The notes under the pieces are model-generated. The model was not told the origin of the DNA, did not search any database, and worked only from the letters and a program-made list of their open reading frames with translations. A stretch of DNA of 64,000 nucleotides from Oscillospiraceae bacterium (GTDB lineage: Bacteria > Bacillota > Clostridia > Oscillospirales > CAG-382): contig SVRI01000001.1 in assembly GCA_015064895.1 (NCBI GenBank), positions 266,787-330,786 on the forward strand. Direction: 5' to 3'. Position numbers and translations under genes: made by a program. This document shows positions 17,903-26,446 of this stretch, piece by piece. Numbering within the stretch: position 1 is the stretch's first letter; the number at the start of each line of letters is the position of its first letter.

Positions 17903-17950
17903 TCATTTTGCACAATTTGTTATGTTGAATATGGCGACAGAATTTATGAC

Positions 17951-17973
17951 AACAAGGAAGACATTTTGAAAGC
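17951..17973 (+). repeat. 23-bp direct repeat, copy 1
   Basis: AACAAGGAAGACATTTTGAA plus three further bases is identical to 18309-18331. Each copy lies 30-60 bp upstream of one of two similar small membrane-protein genes, which points to a duplicated gene-plus-leader unit. Confidence 0.85.
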
Positions 17974-18005
17974 CTTATCTTAACAATTCTACGAGGAGAA
18001 ACAAC

Positions 18006-18290
18006 ATGAAAAACAACAGTATTCGTATATTTATGACTATAGTACGAATTGCAGTAATTGTTTTATCGATATTCTGCATTTGTTTCGGCATCCTCATTTC
18101 TCAATATGATGAATGGAACCGTGTGGATTATGATATTGTTGATGTTGAAAAAACCGTTTTATTGTTGCTTTCAACTATAAATATTTTGTTTTCTGTGTTT
18201 TCAAAAAAGTCACATAAAGCTCTTTTTGTTATTAATGTTATTATTACGGTCATATGCCTCGTGCGTTTTTCGTGGCTGTTGACGTTGTAA
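18006..18290 (+). CDS. Small three-helix membrane protein (94 aa)
   Basis: Three hydrophobic segments (about residues 10-30, 50-62 and 72-92) and a conserved end CLVRFSWLLTL that matches the end of the next gene product (CFARLVWLLTL). ACGAGGAGAAAC precedes the ATG. Unknown function; a paralogue of the protein at 18366. Confidence 0.7.
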   Translation: MKNNSIRIFMTIVRIAVIVLSIFCICFGILISQYDEWNRVDYDIVDVEKTVLLLLSTINILFSVFSKKSHKALFVINVIITVICLVRFSWLLTL

Positions 18291-18308
18291 GCAGTAGATA
18301 AATCATAA

Positions 18309-18331
18309 AACAAGGAAGACATTTTGAAAGC
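18309..18331 (+). repeat. 23-bp direct repeat, copy 2
   Basis: Identical to 17951-17973, and upstream of the second small membrane-protein gene. Confidence 0.85.
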
Positions 18332-18365
18332 ATTATCATGATGTCATCACATTGGAGGTGTGAAT

Positions 18366-18674
18366 ATGAGCGGCAAGCCTGCAAACGGTATAAAATCAGT
18401 GGTCAAAACAGTACTTCATATTTGCTTGATTCTGGTAATGTGCGTTTACATATTTTTTGTTTTCACAGCAGGACCTTATGATGATCATTATATCTCCCAG
18501 AAAGTAATAAGTCCCTACAGACTTGAAATGAGCGTAAAAGCGTGTTTGGCGGGAGGAGTGTTTAATTCCTTTGTTGCATGGTTATCTTTCAAAAAATCAA
18601 AGGTGTTTTCTGTTATTTACATGATTTTGGGAAGCGTATGCTTTGCAAGGCTTGTGTGGCTGTTAACGTTGTAA
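18366..18674 (+). CDS. Small three-helix membrane protein, paralogue (102 aa)
   Basis: ATG at 18366 has GGAGGT six bases upstream, better than the GTG at 18360. It has hydrophobic segments near residues 14-35, 58-72 and 80-100 and shares its C-terminal signature with the protein at 18006. Unknown function. The pair plus the repeated leader indicates tandem duplication followed by divergence. Confidence 0.7.
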   Translation: MSGKPANGIKSVVKTVLHICLILVMCVYIFFVFTAGPYDDHYISQKVISPYRLEMSVKACLAGGVFNSFVAWLSFKKSKVFSVIYMILGSVCFARLVWLLTL

Positions 18675-18774
18675 TTTAAAACGTTTAAGACTGATTTGCT
18701 TTGTTTTTTGCAATTCCGCTTGTTTACTTCTGCATTACAGGGTGGACATTTATTTCGTTATCAGGAGGTAAATC

Positions 18775-19338
18775 ATGAAAACTAAATCAGCAAGGGTGTT
18801 TTTGATTCTAATAACATGTCTGTTACTTTTTGTTTCCTGCTCATCAAAAGAGGAATCATACACATTGAATGAGGAAAAATACGGAAATCATTATGGCAGA
18901 GATTATGGCGGACACGTTGGAGACGGAAAGTTTTTAATGATGCATATAGACGGTGCTGACCAACTGATGATTGCAGAGGATCCTGATTCATTACATACAA
19001 TTTTAGACTATGAATATGAACATAAATATGATGGCAATGATTTATATTTTTATTCGGCAGACGGTTATGCCGTTGTATATGCAAAGAGTAATTTGTGTAA
19101 GGTCTTGATAACCGATTTCCCTGAAGAATTGGTAACCGAAGTTGATGTAAAATATTCGATAAGAACAGAAGAAAACAATTACCGCATTGCCGAACTTGTC
19201 GGTGAAGAATACAAATGTATAATCTACCTCGACTCCTATGATGAATTCACAGAGTATGAACAGAAAATCCTTGGAGAATTAAAAGAAAAGCAGGATAGGG
19301 AAGATAAAATAACCGGTTTTTTTGACAGTGTTGGTTGA
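18775..19338 (+). CDS. Lipoprotein of unknown function (187 aa)
   Basis: Signal peptide with lipobox FVSCSS, CAGGAGGTAAATC before the ATG. The mature part is acidic and Tyr-rich with a His/Gly patch (YGNHYGRDYGGHVG) and a charged C-terminal helix. No family recognised. Last gene of the small envelope-protein cluster behind the phage cassette. Confidence 0.75.
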   Translation: MKTKSARVFLILITCLLLFVSCSSKEESYTLNEEKYGNHYGRDYGGHVGDGKFLMMHIDGADQLMIAEDPDSLHTILDYEYEHKYDGNDLYFYSADGYAVVYAKSNLCKVLITDFPEELVTEVDVKYSIRTEENNYRIAELVGEEYKCIIYLDSYDEFTEYEQKILGELKEKQDREDKITGFFDSVG

Positions 19339-19364
19339 ACCTGTTGAATAAATCGTTCCATCCG

Positions 19365-19417
19365 CCTGAAAGCTTTGGTTTCCGGTCGGTTTTCAGTATT
19401 GATATAGCATTGAATAA
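19365..19417 (+). pseudogene. Remnant of a second copy of the 17054 lipoprotein gene 3' end
   Basis: One frame reads SFGFRSVFSIDIALNN, clearly like the C-terminus GFRFWSIFSIDYDIDKA of the lipoprotein at 17054-17902. Nothing upstream continues the homology, so only the tail survives. Confidence 0.6.
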
Positions 19418-19423
19418 CACAGA

Positions 19424-19449
19424 ACGCCTCCTGAAAGGGAGGCGTTTTT
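19424..19449 (+). terminator. Terminator of the lipoprotein cluster
   Basis: Stem ACGCCTCC/GGAGGCGT with a six-base loop followed by TTTTTG. Confidence 0.85.
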
Positions 19450-19466
19450 GTGTGTTTTGGGTTAAA

Positions 19467-19507
19467 TGAAAAAATAATCCCGACCGCCGTGGGTTGGTGG
19501 TCGGGAT
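19467..19507 (-). terminator. Terminator for the Gfo/Idh/MocA gene
   Basis: On the minus strand the stem ATCCCGACC/GGTCGGGAT is followed by TATTTTTTC. It lies about 100 bp after the stop of the oxidoreductase gene. Confidence 0.7.
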
Positions 19508-19575
19508 GGGTAATCGTGCAAAAGAAGATATACTTAATGCCGAGAAACAGTTGGTGTCAAGCCATTTTCTCTTTG

Positions 19576-19607
19576 CTTACTTTCTCTTTTATCAAAGAGA
19601 AAGTAAG
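19576..19607. other. Perfect 14-bp-stem hairpin abutting the oxidoreductase stop codon
   Basis: CTTACTTTCTCTTT-TATC-AAAGAGAAAGTAAG is a perfect palindrome ending one base before the gene's stop codon. It has no T-run on either strand, so it is more likely an mRNA 3' stabiliser than a terminator. Confidence 0.75.
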
Positions 19608-20777
19608 TTAAATCTCAGGAATTACAACTTCGATTTCTCTGCCAAGCTCGTGGCTCTTTGCAATACCGTCGATGATAGCCTGATTGTAGATAATCTGGCT
19701 GGAGGGTACTGTCGGGCCCTTGGAGGGATCGATGATGGAATCGAGGAAGCTTCTTATCTTCTTGTCAAAGAGGTCTTTGCTGTCGCGGAGGATGGGAAGC
19801 TTTGTTTCTGTTTCAAGACCTGCTACATTCTTGTAGATGGTCATTTCTCCGCCTACAGAACCGTTCCAGCAGTCTGTGGAGGGGATTCTGAGACCGCCCT
19901 CTGTACCGAGGATGATTGTATCGCCGGGTGTGTTGATGTTCATTGCCCATGCAATTCTGAAGTCGAGGATGATGTCGCCTTCGAGTCTTACAAATGCTGC
20001 TGCAAAGTCGTCAACGCCGAAGAGCTTTGCATATTCTGCGGGTCTTCCGCTTTCTGTATATGTCTTTTCATTTGTGCCGAAGAATGCTGACTTGTAACCC
20101 GAAACTGTTAAAGGCTTGGGATAGCCCACAGCATTGAGAACCATGTCAAGGCTGTAGCAACCGATGTCACCGAGAGCACCGATGCCTGCAGTATCCTTTT
20201 CGATAAATGTTGTACCGAAGGGTGTAGGAATACCGCGTCTTCTGCCGCCGCCTGTCTGGATGTAGTATACTTTACCGAGCTCGCCCGATTCAACAATCTT
20301 CTTGATCATCTGCATATTAGGGTCAAGTCTTGGCTGGAAGCCGATAGTTAAAATCTTGCCGCTCTTCTTTTCAGCTCTCATTACTTCAACAGCTTCTTCA
20401 ACTGTTACAGTGAAGGGTTTTTCAAGCATTACATTGATGCCTGCTTCAAGTGCATGAATGGCACAGGGAGCGTGCTGACAGTTGTAAGTACAGATGCTTA
20501 CACCGTCAAGGTCCTTTTCGTTTTCAATCATTTCAACGTCGCTGTTGTAGCATCTTACGTTTTCAAGACCGTGCTTCTTGAAGAAAGCTTCAGCCTTGCC
20601 GGGAACGAGGTCTGCGCCTGCAACCACTTCAACGTCGGGCATATTGAGATAGCTTTCCATATGTGCATCGGCAATCCAGCCTGTACCGATAATACCGATC
20701 TTAAGCTTTCTGCCGCTTGTTTCAACCTTTTTTTCTGAAACCTGATTGGGGTCAAGGTTTGTCTTTGAAATTGCCAT
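19608..20777 (-). CDS. Gfo/Idh/MocA-family oxidoreductase
   Basis: 389 residues. NAD(P)-dependent sugar or polyol dehydrogenase family. The Rossmann motif GIIGTGWIADAH lies at about residues 28-39 and the family EKPFTVT motif near 117. The C-terminal alpha/beta domain has GGGRRRGIPTPFG and GDIGCYSLDMV, with the conserved GGxxxDxG...H region modified to ALGDIGCYSLD. AGGAGGAA precedes the ATG. Substrate unknown. It sits next to rhamnosidase and beta-galactosidase genes on the same strand, so processing of a released sugar is plausible. Confidence 0.88.
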   Translation of the reverse strand: MAISKTNLDPNQVSEKKVETSGRKLKIGIIGTGWIADAHMESYLNMPDVEVVAGADLVPGKAEAFFKKHGLENVRCYNSDVEMIENEKDLDGVSICTYNCQHAPCAIHALEAGINVMLEKPFTVTVEEAVEVMRAEKKSGKILTIGFQPRLDPNMQMIKKIVESGELGKVYYIQTGGGRRRGIPTPFGTTFIEKDTAGIGALGDIGCYSLDMVLNAVGYPKPLTVSGYKSAFFGTNEKTYTESGRPAEYAKLFGVDDFAAAFVRLEGDIILDFRIAWAMNINTPGDTIILGTEGGLRIPSTDCWNGSVGGEMTIYKNVAGLETETKLPILRDSKDLFDKKIRSFLDSIIDPSKGPTVPSSQIIYNQAIIDGIAKSHELGREIEVVIPEI

Positions 20778-20899
20778 GAGTTCTTCCTCCTGAACACAAT
20801 GATATTTTGAAGAAATTTGTTTTCCTCACATACACACTTATGTTAAACCATGTTTATGAAGTTGGTATTAACATTTTAACGTTTTTTCTGCTTTTTAAA

Positions 20900-23104
20900 T
20901 TATAATTCTATCACATTTTCCCCTGCAGTGAGTTTCTTTTTGACTCCGCATGAATCAAACGTTGCTTTTACTCCCTTGGGGATTGTAACAGTTATTTTTT
21001 TGCCCGAAATCTTAACGGAAATTCTGCCCTTTGGAACAGTAATGTAACCCTCAAGGTTCTGAAGTTCATCCACAAGGCAGGGACTTATCACAATGTCTGT
21101 ATAGCCGTAGGAATCCTTTGTCTGACGTATACCGAGAAGATACTTGAAGAAGGATGAAACGGGTGCCGAGAACATGGGGTGGTTGTGGCTTGCCTTGCCT
21201 GTCATGTATTCCCAGAAGGTTGTAGCACCGCAGTCTTTCATATAGCCGTAGGATGCCTTTTCCTTGTGGCTCGTCAAGAGCTTGAAGGCGAGGTTTGCCT
21301 TGCCGTTTTCAAAGAGAACACGGATAAGTGCGTCTGTCGCAAAGATACCGCAGTCAAAACCGCCGTATTGGCTGTATTTTCTTACAGTTTCATCAAGGGT
21401 TTTCTGTGTGCCGATACCGATGTCAATGGCAAAGGAGTTACCGCCCGAAAAATCGTTGTAGAAGCAGTTGTTCATGGGTGACATATAAGCGGCACGCATA
21501 GCCTTCTTTGAAAATTCTGCCTTTTCACGGCACATCTTCGCGTACTTTGGATGTCCGAGTGCTGTGGCGATTTCTTCCATACGCTGATAGTTCTTTACAT
21601 AGAAGTAGGTGTTTACATAGTTTGGACAGAGAAGCTGATAGTTTTCTTCCTCATACGGGAAGCCCCAGTCGCCGAGACACCAGCCTGTTTCTTCATTCGT
21701 TGCAAAGCCGCACTCACATCTTGAGTCCATATATGCCATCCAGCGTGTCATGTTGTGGAAATACTTTTCAATAACCGATTTATCGCCGTAGTACTTCCAG
21801 AGCTGATAGGGCACTTCTACGATTGCCGTACCCCAGCCGAGACCGCCTCCGCCGCCCTGATAGGGTGCCGTGTGGGGAACGTGACCTGTGTACATATCCT
21901 GAGAATCGGCAATATCGTCGAGCCATTTGAGATAAAATTCCTTGGACTCAACAAGATGTGTGCCGAGCTCGCATATAAGCTGACCGTCGCCTGTGTAACC
22001 CAGCTTTTCTCTTGTGGGGCAGTCAAAGGGAATACAGCCGTGAACGTTGTCAAGGAAAGTTCTGACTGCCGCATCGTACATCCAGTTGAGGGTTTCGTTG
22101 TCACAGTGGAAATAGCTGTCAACCTTGAGGTCTGTGTGAACTACAACAGTTTCTATAGGCTCTGCATTTGTGGTGCAGGAGAAGTATCTGAAGCCGTGGT
22201 ATGTAAAGTGAGGAACAAGGATTCTTCCCGAACCGTCGGTAGTATATTCATCGCACTGTTTTTTCTTCCAGAGATGGATGTTGTCGCCGTATATTTCGCA
22301 GTTTTCGTCGATTTCCTCGGCGTGGATAAGTTTTACGTATTCACCCTTCTTGTCACACTTTACTCTGACGTAACCCGTAATATTTTCGCCGTTGTCGTAT
22401 ACGGCATAGTCGCCGAAGTTCTTTATAAGCTTTGGCTTTATTGTTCTTATAACCTTGTCGGAGGGGAAATTCTGCAAGGAGTAGTTTGTTTCGGGAACAT
22501 AGGCTTCAACCGAGCTTTCGAGCTTTGAAATATCACTTTCGGGAAGAAGAAGAGATGTGTCAAACACATTCAAATCCTGCTTTTCACCGTAGAAAAGGTC
22601 ATTTTCGAGAATATGGCTGGGAGTCCATTTCATGTTTTTATCGGTATAGGAAGCAATAAACTCCTTACCGCCTTTTTTCTTCATAGTGATTTCAAAGCAG
22701 AGCTTTTCGTCGCCGTAGGGCTGACATTTTTCGTCGTGGTTACAGTCTATGCAGTACCAGCCTTTACCCACAAGTACCGCGACTCTGTTCTTGCCCTTGT
22801 TAAGATAGGGCATAAGGTCGTACTTTAAGTAGTAGCTTCTTTTTGTTTCTTCGTTGTAATAGATAAGACCTGCAATATGGGAGTTATCTCTCTTGTGATA
22901 GTCGCTGGTTGCAGGTGCGAAGATGTCGTCAGATACCTTCTTGCCGTTGATGTACAGTTCAAAAAGACCGTATCCGATGATGGAGATTTCACACTTTGAG
23001 ATGTTGTCCGGCACCTCTAAATCCGAAAGGAAATAGGGGGCTGTGCAGGTGTTGTCTGACGGTGAAATGTATTTTGCTTTTTTGAAAACCTGTGAGAATA
23101 CCAT
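20900..23104 (-). CDS. Alpha-L-rhamnosidase (GH78)
   Basis: 734 residues. Releases terminal alpha-L-rhamnose, for example from rhamnogalacturonan or flavonoid glycosides. It has N-terminal beta-sandwich domains (ISIIGYGLFELYINGKKV). The (alpha/alpha)6 catalytic domain carries the GH78 signature FDCPTREKLGYTGDGQL near residue 360, with WCLGDWGFP and SHNHPMFSAPVSSFF further on, and a C-terminal beta domain follows. No signal peptide, so cytoplasmic. GAGGT lies upstream of the ATG. A MITE-like element lies between this gene and the upstream beta-galactosidase gene, so co-transcription would have to cross it. Confidence 0.92.
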   Translation of the reverse strand: MVFSQVFKKAKYISPSDNTCTAPYFLSDLEVPDNISKCEISIIGYGLFELYINGKKVSDDIFAPATSDYHKRDNSHIAGLIYYNEETKRSYYLKYDLMPYLNKGKNRVAVLVGKGWYCIDCNHDEKCQPYGDEKLCFEITMKKKGGKEFIASYTDKNMKWTPSHILENDLFYGEKQDLNVFDTSLLLPESDISKLESSVEAYVPETNYSLQNFPSDKVIRTIKPKLIKNFGDYAVYDNGENITGYVRVKCDKKGEYVKLIHAEEIDENCEIYGDNIHLWKKKQCDEYTTDGSGRILVPHFTYHGFRYFSCTTNAEPIETVVVHTDLKVDSYFHCDNETLNWMYDAAVRTFLDNVHGCIPFDCPTREKLGYTGDGQLICELGTHLVESKEFYLKWLDDIADSQDMYTGHVPHTAPYQGGGGGLGWGTAIVEVPYQLWKYYGDKSVIEKYFHNMTRWMAYMDSRCECGFATNEETGWCLGDWGFPYEEENYQLLCPNYVNTYFYVKNYQRMEEIATALGHPKYAKMCREKAEFSKKAMRAAYMSPMNNCFYNDFSGGNSFAIDIGIGTQKTLDETVRKYSQYGGFDCGIFATDALIRVLFENGKANLAFKLLTSHKEKASYGYMKDCGATTFWEYMTGKASHNHPMFSAPVSSFFKYLLGIRQTKDSYGYTDIVISPCLVDELQNLEGYITVPKGRISVKISGKKITVTIPKGVKATFDSCGVKKKLTAGENVIEL

Positions 23105-23122
23105 GTTTTTTACCTCGTTTTT

Positions 23123-23288
23123 ACAATCCCTCAGTCACTTCGTGACAGCTCCCTTTGCACAAGGGAGCCGAAGTCACGGTTTGCAATAAGGGTGAAATGT
23201 TAATGTGTTGTTTTCGGTTTGTGTTTATCAGCCTCCCTTGTGTAAAGGGAGGTGGGTTTTGCTGTAGAGCAAAACTCGGAGGGATTGT
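23123..23288. mobile_element. MITE-like palindromic element, copy 1
   Basis: 166 bp with perfect 10-bp terminal inverted repeats ACAATCCCTC/GAGGGATTGT. Inner arms contain TCACTTCGTGACAGCTCCC and a CCCTTTGCACAAGGG hairpin. It has no ORF and directly abuts the stop of the beta-galactosidase gene. It is related to the element at 37717-37841. Confidence 0.8.
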
Positions 23289-26200
23289 TTATTCAATCAC
23301 ATCCGGCTTTATAACAATTGCACACGAAAAATCTTTTTCCGTGAATCTGTACTGCGGGAAGGGTTCGGGACCGCAGGACTGGGAGCCGATGCCGTGCATC
23401 TTGAAGTCCACGTATACATATGTCTCTTCACGCTCACACAGCTTATAGTCGTGGTCCGTATTTGTCAAATCCATTGCAGAATAGTGCATTGCATTGAAGT
23501 AGAAGGTGTCGTCCTTGTCGAATCTCTTGAAGGCGAGACCGTGCCCTGTTTCAGAACCGACAAAGCCGAAACGTGTTCCGATATGCGCACCGTTTTCCTG
23601 AGGCATTATGTAATGCTCAAAGTTGTCGGTAACAGTTGTATCAAAGAGGGAAATATAGCTTGAAAGCTGTTTGTCGCTGTAGGCATCGTGTGGACCCTTA
23701 CCGAAGTATCTCATTTTTTCACTGCCCTTTGGCATTACAATTTCAAGACCGAAACGGGGAATGTGAACTATCGGCTTTTCTATATTGACCTTTGATTCGT
23801 AGAGAATTTCGCCAAGGTTGTTAAGTGTTATGTGAAGTGTGATTCTGCAGAATGGTCTCTGATATCTCTTTGCAACTGCAAATTCGCTCTTTACTACGAT
23901 TTCCGAAGCGGTTTCCGATACAATCTCACAGCTTCTGCAGTCGTAGGTAAGGTCATCAAGACCGTGTTTCTGCCATTCATTTTTCATATGTCCGTCGTTA
24001 TCGGTGGGTGCACGCCAGAAGTTGAATTTTATAGGACTTGCCAATAAATCCTTGCCCTCGTTTATAATGCGTGTTATATGTCCCTTTGCCTTTTCGATAA
24101 CAATGCTTGTTTCACCCGATGAGATGGTAAAGAAACGGTCGTTTTCAATGAGCTCGGGTGCAAAGGAAAGAAGTGAATCCACCTCATCCTTTTCGTCGTC
24201 AACTACGTTTGCAACCTCAAGCTGTATAAAGCCGACTTCAAAGCCCGACTCGCACCAGAGTGTATCTACCTTTGAAACAAATCTGAGATTGAGGAAATAC
24301 TCGCCCTCATAACAGAGGTCGTCACCGTCAAAGAGGTTGTAAGTTTTTCTTGACTGAGGCTGTATTTTGAGCGTGTCAACACAGCCGGATTTTACTGCCT
24401 TTCCGTTACATTCGAGAGTCCATGACAGGCAAAGGTCGGAAAGGTCGGTAAAGAAGCGTCTGTTTTTGATCTGTACAGAGCCGCCCTGAATATCTAAAAG
24501 CTCTGCCGTAAAGGGCTGATATGCAGTCTTTAATTCCATAAATCCCACATGAAGACGTCTGTCGGGATAAACGTATCCGTCAACGCAGAAATTGTACTGC
24601 GTCGGACTGTCGCCGAAGTCCCCGCCGTAGGTGTATGCATGTCTGCCGTCAGGCAGTGTGATTTCCACCGAATGGTCGCAGTATTCCCACACACATCCGC
24701 CGAAAAATGCGTCATACTTCCAGAACATGTCGACGTATTCCTTGATACCGCCGGGGCCGTTGCCCATGCCGTGTGCATATTCGCAAAGGAAGAAGGGATT
24801 TGGTTCTTTCTTGTTTTTGATGGCGTTTTCGCACTGATCGGGAACAGTGTACATATGGCTGTCAAGGTCCATTTCATTATGATATTCTTTAGACTTTGGT
24901 GTATGACCGCCGGTACAGCTCTCGTAGTGAACAAGAGCATCCTTGTCACGGGACTTGATATAGTCACGCATTTTGAGATGATTTTTGCCCATACCCGATT
25001 CGTTACCCAGGGACCAGAACGCAACACAGGGGTGGTTCTTGTCTCTTTCAAAGAGCTTCTTTGCACGTGTAAGATAGACTTGTGTCCAATCGTCAGAATC
25101 GGAGAGCATGTCCCATTCGGAAGCACCGTAACCGTCACGCCATAAACACATTCCGTGGCACTCAAGGTCAGCCTCGTCTACAACGTAAAGACCGTACTTG
25201 TCGCAAAGCTCGTAGAATCTCGGGTCGTCGGGATAGTGGCTTGTTCTAATCATGTTGCAGCCCTGCTGTTTTATGATTTTAATGTCATTTTCCATGTGGT
25301 CAAGGGGCACAACATGACCGAGTCTCGGATGGCTTTCGTGTCTGTTTACGCCGAGAGCTTTCACCTTTTTGCCGTTGATGTAGATAACTCTGCCCTTCTT
25401 TTCGATTTTCTTGAAGCCGACCCTTACAAGCACAACTTCGTCACCGCAGAAAAGGTAGAGATCGTAAAGATTGGGTGCTTCACTCGACCATAATGAGGGA
25501 AGATTTACCTCGATTTTGCCGTTTTTCTTTATGCTTCCGCCGTCGATTTCGTAGCCTTCGGGAGAAAGAAGAAGATAGTCGAGACTTTTCGCCTTTACAT
25601 ATTCGGCATCAACCGAAATTACGCCCTTTTTGAAGTCGTCGGAAAGGGTGGGCTTTACAAAAATATCGGATATTCTTTCCTTGCTTCGACCAAGTATATA
25701 AACCTCTCTGAAGATACCCGAAAGACGCCACATATCCTGGTCTTCGAGGTAGCTCTGGGGGTTCCATTTTACAACAAGAACGGTTATTGTATTCTTGCCT
25801 GCCTTGGCATATTTGTTGATATTAAACTCGTTTGTCGAGTGGCTTACCGTCGCATATCCGACAAACTCACCGTTAACCCAGAGGTAGAAGCAGCTGTCAA
25901 CGCCCTCGAAGTTTAAGTACAGGTCTCTTTCACAAAAGGCCTCGGAAAGATAGAAATCTCTGTTGTAGATACCGCAGGGGTTATCTGTTGGAATATTTGG
26001 CGGGTCCATGATAAAGGGATATTCAACATTTGAATAGTTGGGCACATCATAGCCTCTTTCAAGGAACATCTGCCAGTTTGAGGGAACGGGAATCTTTTCG
26101 GTGAAATCTTCGCCCGTGAGGACAGAGATATCCTCGTCTATTTCCTCAAAGCTGTTGAAAAAACGGAAGTTCCATTCACCGCAAAGGGTTTTGAAATACT

Positions 26201-26324
26201 GCGACTTTGTTCTGTCGCCGACCCTTGCCTTTTCGGCATTGTCGTAGGGAATAAAATATGCCCTCGGAGCCTCAACACCCACGCTTATATTCTCGAGTTT
26301 TTTGTGAAGAGATTCAAATTTCAT
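23289..26324 (-). CDS. Beta-galactosidase, LacZ type (GH2)
   Basis: 1011 residues from ATG 26324 (MKFESLHKK), chosen because GGAAGGAGAA precedes it; the ORF-track extension would add a spurious hydrophobic start. The domain order is that of LacZ: jelly roll (NWQMFLERGYDVPNY), immunoglobulin-like domains, and a TIM barrel with acid/base motif WSLGNESG near residue 438 and nucleophile motif CEYAHGMGNGPGG near 513. A C-terminal small-chain-like beta domain follows (FWRAPTDND, FGKGPHDAYSD). No signal peptide: acts on imported galactosides. It is upstream of the rhamnosidase on the same strand. Confidence 0.95.
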   Translation of the reverse strand: MKFESLHKKLENISVGVEAPRAYFIPYDNAEKARVGDRTKSQYFKTLCGEWNFRFFNSFEEIDEDISVLTGEDFTEKIPVPSNWQMFLERGYDVPNYSNVEYPFIMDPPNIPTDNPCGIYNRDFYLSEAFCERDLYLNFEGVDSCFYLWVNGEFVGYATVSHSTNEFNINKYAKAGKNTITVLVVKWNPQSYLEDQDMWRLSGIFREVYILGRSKERISDIFVKPTLSDDFKKGVISVDAEYVKAKSLDYLLLSPEGYEIDGGSIKKNGKIEVNLPSLWSSEAPNLYDLYLFCGDEVVLVRVGFKKIEKKGRVIYINGKKVKALGVNRHESHPRLGHVVPLDHMENDIKIIKQQGCNMIRTSHYPDDPRFYELCDKYGLYVVDEADLECHGMCLWRDGYGASEWDMLSDSDDWTQVYLTRAKKLFERDKNHPCVAFWSLGNESGMGKNHLKMRDYIKSRDKDALVHYESCTGGHTPKSKEYHNEMDLDSHMYTVPDQCENAIKNKKEPNPFFLCEYAHGMGNGPGGIKEYVDMFWKYDAFFGGCVWEYCDHSVEITLPDGRHAYTYGGDFGDSPTQYNFCVDGYVYPDRRLHVGFMELKTAYQPFTAELLDIQGGSVQIKNRRFFTDLSDLCLSWTLECNGKAVKSGCVDTLKIQPQSRKTYNLFDGDDLCYEGEYFLNLRFVSKVDTLWCESGFEVGFIQLEVANVVDDEKDEVDSLLSFAPELIENDRFFTISSGETSIVIEKAKGHITRIINEGKDLLASPIKFNFWRAPTDNDGHMKNEWQKHGLDDLTYDCRSCEIVSETASEIVVKSEFAVAKRYQRPFCRITLHITLNNLGEILYESKVNIEKPIVHIPRFGLEIVMPKGSEKMRYFGKGPHDAYSDKQLSSYISLFDTTVTDNFEHYIMPQENGAHIGTRFGFVGSETGHGLAFKRFDKDDTFYFNAMHYSAMDLTNTDHDYKLCEREETYVYVDFKMHGIGSQSCGPEPFPQYRFTEKDFSCAIVIKPDVIE

Positions 26325-26397
26325 ACCGCTTCTCCTTCCAAGGTATATTATTACAAATATTATAACAACAACATATATAAAAGTCAATTATAATTAC

Positions 26398-26439
26398 AAA
26401 AATCCCAAGGCATAATCACATACATTCTGCCCCGGGATT
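26398..26439 (-). terminator. Terminator of the CoA-dehydratase-activase operon
   Basis: Minus-strand stem AATCCCNNGGCA/TGCCNNGGGATT with a 15-base loop followed by TTTTTG, just after the stop at 26447. Confidence 0.75.
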
Positions 26440-26446
26440 GGTTCTC

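Noticed and set aside
6700-20780. Attachment-site direct repeats flanking the phage cassette
   Set aside because: No convincing long direct repeat at both edges and no integrase; the short GAACAAATGT repeats are better explained as LexA-like boxes.
26325-26387. Hydrophobic N-terminal extension of the beta-galactosidase
   Set aside because: Lies upstream of a strong ribosome site and start; would give LacZ a false membrane anchor.
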